NCBI GenBank assembly: GCA_905221605.1
Contig: CAJNDS010002079.1
Span: 1,914,501 to 1,978,500 of the forward strand
Source: Symbiodinium natans
Lineage: Eukaryota; Sar; Dinophyceae; Suessiales; Symbiodiniaceae
Length of the DNA stretch: 64,000 nucleotides
Direction: 5' to 3'
Both the position numbers and the translations under genes were made by a program. Every line of letters starts with the position of its first letter. Position 1 is the first letter of the stretch. Of this stretch, positions 31,546-44,078 are shown in pieces. Below the pieces are notes generated by a model. It did no database searches, was not told where the DNA came from, and saw only the letters and a program-made list of their open reading frames with translations.

Positions 31546-33560
31546 GTGCTCCAACTTTTTCACAACATGGTTTCCTTGGCCGGCCTTCCGGAGAATTTCC
31601 GACGATTGCTTCTGGCGAACTTTGATTTCATTGAGCACCCATCATACATGCAAGAGCAGTCACCCCACAGATTTCTTGACTTCTATGAGATGTTTTCGGG
31701 CGAAGCACACCTCACACGTGGAGTGGAGGCAGTTTCTTGTCTGCAAACTGTTTGAGTGAGCTTGCGCGTGCAAGAGTCTTGCATCATCGAATTGCATTCC
31801 TTGTGGACCCAGATGGGGTTCGTCTGTGCCAACTACGATCTTCGGAACAGCCCGTTTGATGATATCACCACAGAACTGGGTCAGGTGAGATGCTACTTGT
31901 CTGATATATGATCGATAAACTCGAAGAATCTTGAAGCTACTTGTTTTGCGCTGTGACTAGAGGCTTAGACAAACTGGTTCGCGTTCGTATTGGCGGAGTA
32001 CGATTCAGTGCCCCTGTGTGCTCAAGTTTCGTGCCTTGCTGTTTTGGAACAACGCGCCCTGGTTTCAACCGTAGTTTACCATGTTTGTATATATGTTCAT
32101 GGTTTGCTTGAAGCTGCCTTTACTGCTGCTGTATTAGGCAACGCCATGTGGATATCAACGGCGATCAGACCAAGCGATGTGTTGTGATTGGCAACGCAAT
32201 AGCTGCTGCTTGCTAGCAATGAGAGGAGTGATTGCAGCAAAGTTACACAAACAGGGCTTTAATGTCAGGATTTCGAAGCCGCGTGCCAGATATTTTGCCG
32301 GAATGCCAGAATCTACGATATCTGGGAACAGCCTACTGGATCAGTCATGCCGAGGTACCCTTCCGTCCAGGCAGTTGTTTGCTGAAGCACCATCTGTTTG
32401 TTTTTGGTTTACCTTTTTTTTAAATTTCGAGGCAGCCATCCAGTTGCTGGGCTCGCGCCGTGTTTCCTTTTGCATGGGCAGCTTCGGTGCTGTGTCCAAG
32501 ATTCTAGTCCACAATCTATGGCGGTCATTTTTTCTTAAGTTGCTTCTTCTTTCAACAAGAATCGAGGAAGCCCACGCAGTTGCACGGCAGCGACTGCTAT
32601 CTTCTTCGGATGATCCAATACCTGGCCAAGCATCCTCGCTTGACTTCTTCGTTTCTCGACGTATTGCTTATGAACAGTCTTCGACCAGTTTCTGTTTTGA
32701 GGATATTAGCCAGTATTTTCCGAGGTTTTGTCGCCTGGCAAAAGAAGTTTTGACCAATCGCGAGGGCAGGTATTGGCGCGGAAACGCAAAGATGAAATGT
32801 TCGCAGGCCTACACAAGATCGTTCGGCTATGCTGCTTCTCGATCGCACAGTGTTCAGTTGTAGAGCTACTATGAATAGATGCTTAGCGACCTCTCGGTTT
32901 CAGGTTGGTTCTCTGATGGCCCTCCGTCGTGATCTTCGTCCGTGGGATTTGTACAACTCCTTGTATCAGCACGCAGAGTACATTGTACATGTCCTCATCA
33001 CTCAGGTATCTCAATTGCAACGCAGAACAGAAGATTTGGAAATTCTGCCAGTCAGTAGTTGAACAGTAATTGTCAATTGTTGTCCGAACTGAGGATCTTG
33101 ACTTTCGATTTTCGCACGAGGAGGCCATTGATCTGGAGCCACCCAATGTTCGACGTCGGCTTATGGCGCCTCAGATCCTTGTGGCTTGGCCCGCAATTAT
33201 TTCTGGCTACGTGTGGGTCTCCTTTGAATTCCCGGCTTATGATTTAGGTGGCTAATTTGTATCCTCCACGTTTGCCGGCTGCCCTCATGCCGCCTGTGCC
33301 GGTCATTGCTCTTCGAGATCAGGACCACACATGTTGCAAACCTGACCCCTTGCTGAACGCCAAGCCACTGCAACTGCATCTTGTTCCCAAACCCATTTCA
33401 CTGAGCGCAAATTTACTGTTTTGTATACTCAAAACATTGTTGTGTTTTCAGCAGGATGGCAGCGATGCAGAGGATGCATGGGAGGACATTGACGATGCTT
33501 GCGCTGGATGCCGTAGCAGACATGTTTTTTTTTTGTCGGTCCATGACCTATGAGATTTTT
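31546..33560 (+). CDS. Methyltransferase-like (C5-MTase fold?) intron-split gene
   Basis: Coding-like segments in order: 31567-31740 (MVSLAGLPENFRRLLLANFD ... FYEMFSGEAHLTRGVEA); 31790-31884 (WTQMGFVCANYDLRNSPFDD ITTELGQ); 31962-32075 (LVRVRIGGVRFSAPVCSSFV); 32137-32215 (RHVDINGDQTKRCVVIGNAI); 32430-32500 (GSRRVSFCMGSFGAVSK); and 32900-33360 with weaker support. The 'EMFSG...LTRG' and 'APVCSSF' motifs are placed like motif I and the catalytic Pro-Cys motif IV of cytosine-5 methyltransferases, but the Pro before Cys is Val here, so activity is doubtful. Similar proteins are, to my knowledge, abundant in dinoflagellates. Introns are ~60-250 bp; splice joins were not all resolvable. Confidence 0.5.
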
Positions 33561-34090
33561 ATGATATCTCCTGATCAACGGGTGTGAACATATTGTTTGT
33601 CGTCTTTTCTTTAAATCTGGATATATACACACAGACTGAGATCTGGTGCTCGCATTCCTTTTCTTATAAATTAAGGAAATATCTTGGTATATTTTTTCTG
33701 CCTTTCTGTATATGTTTTTATAGTATTTTTTTAAGTTTATCATGCTTTTTGTGATGATTGCTTTTCTGTAAATTTCATATTCGAATCCAGGGCTTCTTTT
33801 ATGTTTCTGCTTTTCCAAGGATTGAGATGCCAATGCGACAAGACCGACGATGTTTTGACATCGCTGCGTCTATGTTGGGTATGAAAGCAGACGGCCTGGC
33901 CCTGCGTGCAAAATTTAATTTGTAATTGAATGCCCTCGACCTCTGGGCTTTGCTACTCTTTGCACAGAAGCCTACCATGATCCTATCGATCGAATCGCGG
34001 CAGCAACTCTGTGGCAGTGAGAAATGACATGTTTGTTTTCGCAGTGATAAGCAGGCTGGTTGTTGCGGTTCAATTTTCGTATCTCTTTGG
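33561..34090. other. AT-rich intergenic or intronic stretch
   Basis: A T-rich stretch (33600-33790) with no supported frame. The minus frame at 33429-33833 is Lys/Tyr-rich and looks like translated A/T bias. Confidence 0.5.
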
Positions 34091-34734
34091 AACGATAATA
34101 TGATGTTTCTTTTATTGCATCTTCTGTGGGTTGCGTACTCTTGTTGTTTTCTGAGTCTGTTCGCAGAAGATATGACTGCCTGGCAGCATGTGCAATTCCA
34201 TAGATCAGCATCTTTAGAAAGCTTCCCATGCTGGTGTGCCTACAGAGTTTTGCTCTGGAGCGAGATATTCATCCGACCTTGCTGCATGGGCATGCCGGTT
34301 GGAGGCAAACCAGCCAGGACGTGTGATTCCACTGATAGCATCTTTTGTGTGGATTGCGCAGCAGGTGGAGAGATTCGCAGGCAATGCAACACAGTCCTAT
34401 GAGCCTTTGGACACATTTGAGCGGACTAGCCGCCTCCTCTGTGATAAGACAGATTCGAACTGCGGATTCTCCGCGGTTCATCCTTGACTTCTTGCAGAGT
34501 GTGCGGCTTCGCCGCCTGGAGCATCAGCAGTTTTCCCTGCTTGTTGGTAGCATACGATCGTACTTGGAATCGTCCTGCTCTTCCCTGTCAGGAGTCTCAG
34601 TTCTGCATCCTTGGGTGCTGAGTTGGAGAACGACGCAAATGCTGCTTCCAATTTTATGCTCAATTCCGCCACGCAGCAGATGAGGAATGCCCTCAAAGGA
34701 TCCACGTTTTGCATCCTGTTTGGTCACACCGTTT

Positions 34735-36260
34735 CGTAGTTTCTTCCTTGTTATTTGCTCGAAACAGGAGCCTCTGATGCTGCTGATTCTGGTCGTCGCA
34801 AGAGCAAGAGAAAGAGAGACAAGAAGAAGACCAGCCACTTGGCTGCCGAGTTGCATGTGTGTTTTGATGCATACTCAGACGTAGCTAAGCTGGAACAGGA
34901 GAGATGTCAGAAAGCGACATGGAGGAAGAATCGGAGGAGGAAACGCCTCAGGTAGACAAGATGTCAATTTTGCAGCTTCCGCAGAAGCAACTTGCCAGAG
35001 CCAGCTCGCAGCAGAGATTGGAAGATCTCTCGGTACGCCAGCTGGGATATTGCGTTGCTGGTATCTGCAATGTTTGTCTTCCTTCGGACATCATTGAGAT
35101 TGGCGGCGAATCCGTGGCTTGACCGTATGCTACATTTCTTCTGTTTGCTTGTTTTCACTATTTCTTCTCACTAGGAGAGCATCCACAAAGAGTCTGCGGC
35201 GAGATTCAAGAAGCAGAAGAACCGCGAGAAGGAAACGACATCACTGGAGAAGGCGGTTCTTTTGCAACTGTTCTACATCTTGGAGTCTCATTGTTTTGAT
35301 CTTTCCATGTTGTGAAAGAAACAAAAGAGGTGAAAGCTGCTGGCAGATTGTGGAGCTCTCGTTTGGCATCACTTGTGCACTTATGCTTCTTGTCCCCATT
35401 ATTGCTGCACCTGACAGTCTCACTTACTGTGACCCTTCAAACTGAGTCTGCGGAAAGAAGCCTTGTGACATCAACATATCCAATGCCAAGTCTATGGACG
35501 ATGTTCACGAACTGCTGAAAAGCTTAGCACTCAAACACCGCAGGCCGGGATGTGAACCCTCAAAATATGTGACTGCAAGAAACATATTTTGCTGCTTGCA
35601 GGGTGTCCAGGCAGAAGGTCACGGAAATGAACGACAAGTACGAGACCATGCTGCAACAGTTTCGCAAGGACTTTGCACTTTGGTCACAATTTGCATGCAA
35701 CGCAGTGCTCTTGAGATGCTCTTTACTTTGTCTGCTGGATTGTTTTGCTGCAGCTTTTGGCTACATATCGCAATTCGTGTTTCTTATGTCTACTGCTAGC
35801 CATGTCCTCTGCTTCTGCCACTGGCAACTTTATTTTCCAGCATGAGGCTGAGATGCGTGAAATGATGGGACGTGTAGAAGACATGCTTCGGAGTCATGAA
35901 TCCACCAGAATCTCCGGCATACAGCAGCAGCTCACTGACTTAGAGTCCAGAGAGCAGCGTGTTGCTGATCGAGAACGTTCCGTTGCAGAGAGGGAGGCTG
36001 CAGTTGCTAGACAAGAAGCTGATTTGCGTCGACAACAGCATGCGCTTCCTCCGCCACCATCAGCCGCAACCCGAGCGGTGCTACGCGGGATTTGCATGAC
36101 CTGTCATGACGGAATCTGCTCTCGTAGATCGACGTGCTTCAGTGTGAGTGGGCAGGACAATCACCAGCATAGCTGTCACGCGTGCTATGTGAAGCACAAG
36201 GACCCGCGACGTTTCGGAGCTGTTGCCGGCAAAAGCCAAGGACGTGGCTCGACGGGATAA
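34735..36260 (+). CDS. Coiled-coil protein with C-terminal Cys/His cluster
   Basis: Exon-like segments: 34755-34895 (SGRRKSKRKRDKKKTSHLAA then ELHVCFDAYSD); 34904-35030 (SESDMEEESEEETPQVDKMS); 35175-35270 (ESIHKESAARFKKQKNREKE); 35600-35665 (RQKVTEMNDKYETMLQQFRK); and 35840-36260, ending in TAA. The last exon has a long heptad-like coil (RVEDMLRSHES... ESREQRVADRERSVAEREAA) followed by CMTCHDGICSRRSTC ... HQHSCHACYVKH, four Cys and several His in pairs that could bind zinc. Introns are T-rich and short. The stop at 36258-36260 is firm. Function unknown; a basic/acidic N-terminus plus coil suggests a structural or nuclear protein, by inference only. Confidence 0.55.
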
Positions 36261-36492
36261 CTAGACATGTTTTCTCAGGGGCACTTGCGCCAGTTCGAAA
36301 ATGGAGCTTGCTGTTGCCCGTGATAGAGTTGTTTGCTTGCATTCCAACAAGATACCATCTTCTGACACGAGTGGCTAGATGTCCTCACCATATGTTCTTT
36401 GCATCACAGAACGCACGCCTTTTGCTCGGGCTATTTTGGTTCGAGGATGTGCTGCATGTTTCTCTGCTTTTAGGAAAACGCAGCCAGAAGTT

Positions 36493-38900
36493 ATGTCGCA
36501 GGATCCTGCATGGTCCCTGCTCGCTGCGGGTATGTTGTCCCCTTTGCAGCAAACATGGCTTGCACAAAAGCTTGCGCAGACGCAGACCATGCCTGTTGCT
36601 GCGTCCTCTACTCTGGATGCACAGACGGTGTACCTGCAAGCACTGCAGCAACTGGAGACGGAACGCTTGTTGCGAGCTCACGCAGATGCAAGCCACAGTG
36701 TGGGTGCGCCTACCACGCAGACTGAAGCTGAGAAAGCAGAGGCTGCTACTCCTGCCACTGCAAACACGTCTGGTGACAAGAAGACCGAGCCGGACCAAAA
36801 AACACCTTTGCAGATGGAAGAAGAGGACTTGACACGCAAAAGGAAACAAATGGCTGAGAAAGATGATGAGTATGTGCGACAGTACCAGAATGTGCAACGG
36901 GATCAGCAGGAGAGGAGCAGCCCTGCTGACACTAAGCCAGCCGTGGATCCAGACGTTCGCAAGAACAGCCATGCTCATATGGCACGACGTGTTGGCAAGT
37001 TTCGCTTGGAGCATGGCACCCTGGAAATCTTCGCCAAGTTCGTCCCCAATGAAGTAGAGCCAAGCGGTATCGCAGAGACAAAGAACGCAACGGGGTCCAG
37101 ACCGCCTGTACTGCTAATCCCGCAGACGAAGAAGATGCCGTCCCCGCCAACGCGACAGACCAGCAAGGTTCCAGTGCCGCCCCCCGGACCTCCGCCCGCA
37201 CATGTTCTACGTCAGGAAGCCAACACGGAAGAAGATGTCGAAGTTCAGGTAAAGTTTCTTGCTTACATGGTCCTTTTTTTTATGTTTAGGGATTTTTTTT
37301 ACCCTTGTAGCAGCACATTCGAGGCATTCACGTGCAGAGGAGAAGACAATGTATGGTCGCAGTCGTCAGCGTGGCGGTCAATGGAGAGGCAATCGCTAGT
37401 TGCTGCGACTTGTGGACATGAATGGTACTTGCTGTACGTGATTTGAATCATGCTTGAAACCACAGTTTGCTGCGGGCTTTCAGATGCCTGCATGCATGTA
37501 CAAAGCGAAGATTTTCTTGACAATGACGTGATGTCCGCGAGTCTGTCTACGATAGAAAAAAGGTGCTTGCGATGATAGGGTGCTATATATCGTGAGACGC
37601 ATGCTTTCTTCTGCTTCGCTGGCAGGAGGCACAGAAGGACATCAAGCGCATTACTGACTTTGCAGAAGAGGGTACCATGAAGATCAAGAAGGAGGCGCAC
37701 ACACCCAGTCCTCGCAAGCGTGGCAGAGAGAAGAAGACAAGACAAAAAGAGCAGTGTACACCCAGACGGTTGTTCGTAACGCCGAAGACGAAAGGAAAGG
37801 AGGTGAACTCGGATGCTGAGGGGTCGGACCAGGATGCAGGCACACAGTCAGATGATGATGAGGACGGAGATGTACTGGGTGGCAAGTTTAAGCCCACGTT
37901 GACCCCGCAAAGCTCTGCACGACGGAGGCGTCGCAAGACAGCCTCCACCAAAAAAAAAGCAAAGAGGCCCAAGAAGCAGGATCTCAGCCGAGATGATGAT
38001 GACCCCCCGTCCGCGCAGGAAGCATCCGAACCGGATCCAGAGCATGCCGCCGAGACAACACAACCGCCAGGTTTTCAAGACAGCAGCAACCAGCAGAGAG
38101 CAGAAGAAGCATATGCTTCTGAGCTTGACATTCTTCGTGGCAAGCTCGGTGATGATTTGCTCTCCGTGCTGCCTGGATCCGCTTCCAAGACTCTTGTCTT
38201 TGCTCATTCCGCTAGGATTCTTTCAGTGCTTGCTCGCAGTCTCCAACTCTTGTGATGTTGCAAGCATGATTGCGACGCTCATGTTAGCCAAGGAACGACC
38301 TGCTGTGCATGATGCGCATCTTAGTCAGTGAAGACATCCTGACGCTGTCCGATGCGTTGGAGAATCTTGCAGATATGGAACCAGGCTTTTGCTTTGTGCG
38401 TTGTTCTGTAATCTAGACTACAACAGTGCTGACCATGGGAATATGCATGCAGGAGACATCTCGAGTATGCTGGGTGCCGATGCTCAGAAATGGTTTTATG
38501 ACCTCACGATCAAGGGCAAGAAGCTCTTCCTTGCTTGGCCTCTTGCGGTCAAGGAGTACTGTGTGTGTGTGTGCAACACTGCGGTATGTAACCTGATCTA
38601 CTTGGACCCGCTCCTTTCAGGAGACGTCTTCTTCTGGACCTGGCACATCACGCACAGGACTCATGAAGTGAGATTTGCTTGCCCACCCTGAGCTACACAA
38701 TGAGACCCAGTGGTTTTCCACAACAGGAGATGTCTGACTTCGAGGCAAGCAAGATAGCAAAGGACATCTCTTCCAAGACTTGTGTTTGCTGGGGACCGGG
38801 ATGTCTTGACGCGGACGCAGCATCCATAGAGCCTCCAGTGACAGAGCCTGTTCCTCTACGAAAAAAAGGTCTGCACTCTTGCAGCCAGGACACCAGCTAG
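36493..38900 (+). CDS. Charged Lys/Asp-rich protein, multi-exon
   Basis: Exon 1 begins at ATG 36493 (MSQDPAWSLLAAGMLSPLQQ) and ends ...EEDVEVQ at 37248; a GT-AG intron 37249-37625 is frame-preserving; exon 2 begins EAQKDIKRITDFAEEGTMKI. Exon 1 has a Gln/Ala-rich start, a charged middle (EEEDLTRKRKQMAEKDDEYV) and a Pro-rich end (PPPGPPPAHV). Exon 2 carries basic nuclear-signal-like clusters (SPRKRGREKKTRQK; RRRRRKTASTKKKAKRPKK) and acidic runs. Later segments: 38310-38390 (LVSEDILTLSDALENLADME), 38456-38560 (DISSMLGADAQKWFYDLTIK) and 38730-38869 (EMSDFEASKIAKDISSK). No known domain. Nuclear localisation is inferred. Confidence 0.6.
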
Positions 38901-39559
38901 GACGGCTGCTTCCGTCTGGAAGATGCATTTGTCAGTTTTGCAGTCAAGGAGTTGAGATGTTTCTCTATGCAACATCGTATCGACTAAGAGTGTTTCTGGC
39001 AGGTTTCACGCAATCCTCCCTAAGCTAGTCGGGACTTTGCTTCTATTTCCCAAGACACGGAACCTTTTGTTTCTGCCCCACGGGTGCGCACGGTGGCAGT
39101 GCCGGCTGCGTCTCCTGGCTTCCCAATTCAGGTCTCAATTCTGTCCTGGTGGTTTTCTTTCATTTTTAGTATTGCGAGGGTTGCCCGGGCTCTGGAAGGC
39201 CTTTTTGGCATTTCTGCGTTCCACATGCGTGAGTCGTTCTTCCTCAGGCTCGCAGCTGAACAGCGTTCCACTTCGACGGACACGTGGGTGCAGGGAGGCG
39301 TTTCCGCACGCCACGTGGTGAGTAGGACGCGTCTGCACACGGGCTGAAGTGGAACCATGAAATGCAAAACCCCCTAAAAACGTGAATTTGCATAGGTCTC
39401 GGCAAAAATGCTGCTTTAGACCGTTCCACATCGCCTGCGTTCCACATCAGGACAGCGTTCCACTTCAGCCCATCTACTGCCGCCACGTGGCGACCACGTC
39501 GCGGCGACACACGGCCTGATGCGGAATGCAAACCGTTCGGGGCCGGTACACCGCACGAT

Positions 39560-40150
39560 GTGGAAACGTAAAATGCAACCAAGGATGGAGAAATGGCTCA
39601 AGGAGAGAATTGAGGAAATGTCAAGGCAGGCTGCTGTTTTTGCGTTTCAGCGTTCCACTTCGTTTCTGCGTTCTGCACGCACACAAGGACTACGGACAAA
39701 GAGGAAAAGAGAAACCTTGGAGAGAGGTTCTTGAAGAAGCTTCGTCTACTTGACGACAGAGCAATGACGACGGGGCGTTGCGATGACGGCACGCTACCCC
39801 TGTCAGACTGGGAGGCGGGTTTCTACCGGTCATGACATGGAAGCACCTTGCTAGTAATCGCAACCTTCTGAGAGGCTCTGTTGGATGCTCATCGTGCAGA
39901 AGCAGCAGCCATCGGACTGTTCTTGCGACCACGTTTACCCGAGCACATGCAACAGCAGCAGCAAGCCGTGGATGTCTTAGTGCTACGGCAAGACGAAGCG
40001 TCAGAGGATGCCGTCCAGGAAGTGTCAAGCCCCAGCAAGTACACACGGAACGAGACGATGTACCTGCGCACAACTGAAGGGTTGAAGGGTGTGCTGCAGA
40101 CTCACATGGTTGCTTGCTGGCAAGCGAGAAACGCCGGTTTCATCCTATGA
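39560..40150 (+). CDS. Unrecognised gene, two exon-like segments
   Basis: 39689-39830 reads EKRNLGERFLKKLRLLDDRA then MTTGRCDDGTLPLSDWEAGF YR. A second segment, from about 39872, reads ALLDAHRAEAAAIGLFLRPR, then LPEHMQQQQQAVDVLVLRQD and KYTRNETMYLRTTEGLKGVL. Composition and the absence of repeats favour real coding sequence. The two may belong to one transcript with the exons that follow. No family recognised. Confidence 0.4.
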
Positions 40151-40354
40151 AGGGCAAGAGTCTTTGTGCCAGGTTGGGGAAGCCGATTCATCAGACGGTT
40201 ACCGCTGCTTCTTCCGTATACAGCAGCTTTGGCCTTTGTTGAAGAGAAAACAACCCTTCTTCAATTGGTATTCCAAGTTGCTCCTTGGATGCGCTACTCT
40301 TTTGAGCTCGTAGGTCTGTTTGGGTTTTGGTTGTACGGCGTAAATGATTTTTTT

Positions 40355-41720
40355 TCTCAGGGAGAACAACATCACGGCAGAGATTGCAGCCAAATGGAGA
40401 ATCAGCATACCGAAACACATCATTCGTGGTTCCGAATACAAAGGCAAGCTGTCCACACCCTCAGCACAAACAGTTCGCTTTGCTTTCGACGCCGTCACGA
40501 TGGTGGGACTTCTTTTTGTGGCTTCTTGTCATACATTATGTTAAACTTACACACATGTAGGGGCGAAAGTGCACCGTGCTCAGGCAGCTTCCGTGCTCCA
40601 GATTCGCGGCTGCAAGCCTGACCTGCAGAAGGGAGCAATGCTTCTTTTCCAATCTATGATTTCGGCAGCATGCCCCGGCAACATGACGCTTGCTCTTCTG
40701 CCAAACATTCCAGCTTGTGTCTTGACTATCCAGAGACTGCCGCTTGCCTCTTTTTGCAAAATGATTCTTGCTCTGCTTCTTTGCTGAGGCGAGGTGAGAT
40801 GTGTCGACCACGATGTAGATTTGGAGAGTCTTTCGCGCTTTCTTGACTGCGTGGGATGGCAGGAGAGGCATGTGGGGGGGTCGTGAGTGTCGTTATGTGA
40901 CACATTACAACTTTGCAGGTGGGCGAAGTTTCCTATGTTGACAGCAGCGCAGCGGAAGATGAATTCAGGCGACGGATGATGCAGTCAGACCGGTCGCGTA
41001 AAATCTCATTGACCAAGGTGTTCGAACATGGGATTTGCTGTTCTTCGTTCTTCGTGCTCCCTTCCAAGACAAAGTCTGCCAGGAACACGGATCCACACGT
41101 TGCTGTTGTGTTAGCGCACAAGAGTACAGATACGAAATTCCACTACGCAGGACCAACTTTCTGCTTCTCGCATCCAGAAGCGCATCGTGCACATCCTCGC
41201 ACAGAAAGCGGAAGAGAATTTGCCTTTGCAGTTAGAGAAGGAGGTCCCATTGCCAGGAGAAGCTGATTCTTTCCATCCCGCGCGAACGCCCCTTGTATGC
41301 TTAGTGTTACTGGCGCCAATGTGCTCTACATGTTTCAGCCCTTGCAGCAAAGGGATGGCCGAGCTCTAAAGAAACAGCCAAAGCTGAAAGACATCATGGC
41401 GTTGGAACGCTTTCTGGCGAGATCCAGTGGCTTCAACACACAAGGATCCGAACAGAGCTTGTTCGATCTGGGTCTGGGTGACATGTGTCCAGCCCACTAT
41501 CACAGGCCCTTCGCCTTGCAAGTAATAAGCTCTTCCTGCTGCGCCTGCTGCTTGAAGAATGACTGCTGATTCACTTTTCTCAGGTTGAGCTGTGACTTCG
41601 CTTTTCGGTACTTCAGCAGATCGGCCACGGAATTGAAGAAGGACGCCCTGTTGCCTAAGTCTTCTGAGTCAAAGAAGCGTCTTGGTTTTGCAGGAACTGG
41701 ACAATGCCATGTTCAAGAGT
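40355..41720 (+). CDS. Unrecognised multi-exon gene
   Basis: Exon-like segments: 40358-40505 (ENNITAEIAAKWRISIPKHI, IRGSEYKGKLSTPSAQTVRF); 40566-40770 (KVHRAQAASVLQIRGCKPDL, then MISAACPGNMTLALLPNIPA); 40917-41020 (VGEVSYVDSSAAEDEFRRRM); 41165-41290 (QKRIVHILAQKAEENLPLQL); and 41338-41519 (ALKKQPKLKDIMALERFLAR, SLFDLGLGDMCPAHYHRPFA). Each is bounded by T-rich intron-like sequence ending in AG. Frames on the same strand and close spacing suggest one long gene. I do not recognise a domain. Confidence 0.45.
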
Positions 41721-42431
41721 CTAAACATCATCTCTGATGCTTCCCCGAAAGCAAAAGCGGATGCTTCTCGGTGCACCACTAGTTCAAGATTTTAAAGCAG
41801 TTTCTCTTTCCTTTCGAACGCAGATACAATCAGGTCTGGTTGCCACTGGTGTCGGTGAACGACACCATGGTCAGCTTTGTTCTGCAGAGAATGAGTGATT
41901 GCTGTGCAGCACAGCCTCAGTGGAAACAAAAATGGAGGAACTGCAGAAGGCAGCCGACAATTTATCTGCCAACTTCGATCGCAGCAGGAACAAACAAGCA
42001 ACTCTGGCACAGATGTGACCCGGCTCACACGCAGTCATGTGGTGTGTTCAAAGTACAATCCGCTTTTGCTGTCACGGCTCAGGCCCAAGACAATCAGCAA
42101 AGTGCATCAGGAACGACTGGCTTCCAGAGAACATCTACAAGCCGTGGTGCACATGACGAAATTGTTGTCTGTGGAATTGGTGAGGCCACATGTTGGTTTG
42201 AAAGGTGCCGATCCCTCGAACAAGCTCGCCCGCCTGACTTACGGAAAGTACTCTTTCTTGTGCCACACTGAAACGGGACGAGCAGAGTGGGAGCAGATCT
42301 CGACGGACATCATGCGCTTAGTCTTGCAGGCAGACCAAGGCGGTCCCCTTTACGCTGCCTACCAATTCCTTGCTGGCAAGGGATATCCTGTCGCCTTCTC
42401 TCGCGATGAGGTGTTTCTAGACGGCTTTTAG
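41700..42431 (+). CDS. Unrecognised gene, 3' part with firm stop
   Basis: 41693-41790 reads ELDNAMFKSLNIISDASPKA. From about 42015 the frame reads VTRLTRSHVVCSKYNPLLLS, RLRPKTISKVHQERLASREH, LVRPHVGLKGADPSNKLARL and AAYQFLAGKGYPVAFSRDEV, stopping at 42429-42431. The long uninterrupted final exon and balanced composition support coding. It may be the 3' end of the gene in 40355-41720. Family unknown. Confidence 0.5.
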
Positions 42432-42689
42432 CGGTGTCGGAACAAAAAAAACTGTCGTCATGTAGCAGCTCGTGAGGCATAAAGTGCAGAACCACTACTT
42501 GAAAGTCATCAACTGCACGGCTGGCGTCAGACGCTGCTGGCCTCAATCTATGATGGGCCATGAGACCTTGCAAATACGAGCAGACACCTGAGGATGTCAG
42601 GTGCTGACAGGCTGGTTAATGAAAGCCCGCCGGAGTCCGTGGCGGACAGGCCGGACAGGACAGGCCTGGTCGCAAGCCGGGCACCGATA

Positions 42690-43372
42690 TTTGAGCGTGG
42701 CAATTCGGCTGCACTCCTGAGAGTGTGCTTATCACGTCATCTTGCATTGAATGTCAGCATCTCTCAGGCTTCTTCTGGTGACATTTTACAACAACTCTTC
42801 GGGGACGCCATACTGGAAGAGAAACTGGACAAGCAGACAGCCCCAATCCGCAAACTTCTTCTTGCTGTGTTCGCAGCATAGGAACGGGTTCAAAGTGGAA
42901 GAGGACGCCTCTCTGAACTTCGACCGCGTCGTTGCTGTTCTACACAAAGTGTGCAAGAAGATTGGCTGCACACCATGGTTTTGAACCTGTAATTTTGAAA
43001 TCCAAGTTTCGATTTTTAGCCAGGCGACAAGGACCCCTACATGAACAGAAACGATGGTGCAGCTGGGCCTTCTGCGCGAATATTTTCGGCCCGTACTACA
43101 CAGCGACGCTTTTGATCCTTACGTGGGCTGGCATGGAGGCGAAACACTGTGAAATGCTGCATGTTCCCATGTCACATGAGTGTGAAACGCAACAGGTCGG
43201 TCGCAATCCATTTGTGCAATGCGGAAAAGGAGAAGGAGGGGAAGACTACGAGAAGGTGGTGGACCTCTGCATGAAGGCTCGTACCCCTCGTTCTAGATTG
43301 ATTTTCCTGTCCTGTATTCCTGAAGCAAGGCCTTACTGGACGAGGAAGCTCATCGACTTTTCAGTTCCTTGA
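42690..43372 (+). CDS. Unrecognised gene with two or more exons
   Basis: 42700-42880 reads RGNSAALLRVCLSRHLALNV, then SGDILQQLFGDAILEEKLDK QTAPIRKLLLAVF; 42885-42985 reads NGFKVEEDASLNFDRVVAVL HKVCKKIGC. After 43020 the ORF changes frame between GDKDPYMNRNDGAAGPSARI and a longer frame with EDYEKVVDLCMKARTPRSRL, ending at 43370-43372. Which frame is used after 43020 is unclear. Confidence 0.4.
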
Positions 43373-43489
43373 GTCACATTTGCAAGCCATGGTGCGACAT
43401 GGTTCTTTGGCTCGTGCCATGCCTGCAATCTGCCCAGTAGTTAGTTGCAGTCTCGCACATTGTTCATACTTGAATGTGAGTTTCTCGCA

Positions 43490-44078
43490 TATCGCCAAGC
43501 AAAGCAACAAAGCCACGAACTTCGCTGTGCACGAGCACACTCTCTTCTGCAACAGCCCCAAGTATGCAGCCGTCGTGAACAACGTGCTGGTTGACGCTTT
43601 CAGCGTTGAGAGCATGTCTCGACTGGATATGGCTGTCGATTTGCGTCTGGAAGATATCAACGGCACCCAGGCCTCGCCGCTGTTGGGCTAGCTACTAGAC
43701 ATTATGTGGTCTGATAAAAACACGTTGCTGTTCCTTCTTCACAGAACATTTGGCTCAGTCGACACTAAGCATCAAAGAGCTATGGATTCCGCGCAGTCTT
43801 CCTCGACCGAACCGCGCCTGCTAACAGAGGAAGAGAAGAAACTCAAGCGTCACCTCGCCATATGTGCCATCAAGCGCTCCGACGAGTATCAGCTGGTATC
43901 CTGTGTCCTGAAGTCGAAAAATTTGGGCTTCCAGGACGTGGAGGGCATAGAGTCTCCGCCAGTTACACCGAAGATACCGCAGGCCAAGTTCAGCAAGAGA
44001 AAGTGGGAAGCAATGGTGTATCACTTCAGGCGCAAGATTCGTGTCTACTACGCGCTGACCCAAGGAAGTAGCTTGTAA
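43490..44078 (+). CDS. Unrecognised gene, two exon-like segments
   Basis: 43497-43675 reads KQSNKATNFAVHEHTLFCNS and KYAAVVNNVLVDAFSVESMS. 43744-44078 reads RAMDSAQSSSTEPRLLTEEE, then KKLKRHLAICAIKRSDEYQL, KIPQAKFSKRKWEAMVYHFR and stops at 44076-44078. The second could start at Met 43782. Charged, soluble-looking; no domain recognised. Confidence 0.45.

Noticed and set aside
33429-33833. 134-codon minus-strand Lys/Tyr-rich frame
   Set aside because: It lies in a T-rich stretch inside a plus-strand gene region and looks like composition bias.
39230-39600. Opposed frames sharing 'GTTCCAC' words
   Set aside because: Repeated GCGTTCCACTTC words suggest a degenerate repeat; no strand can be preferred.
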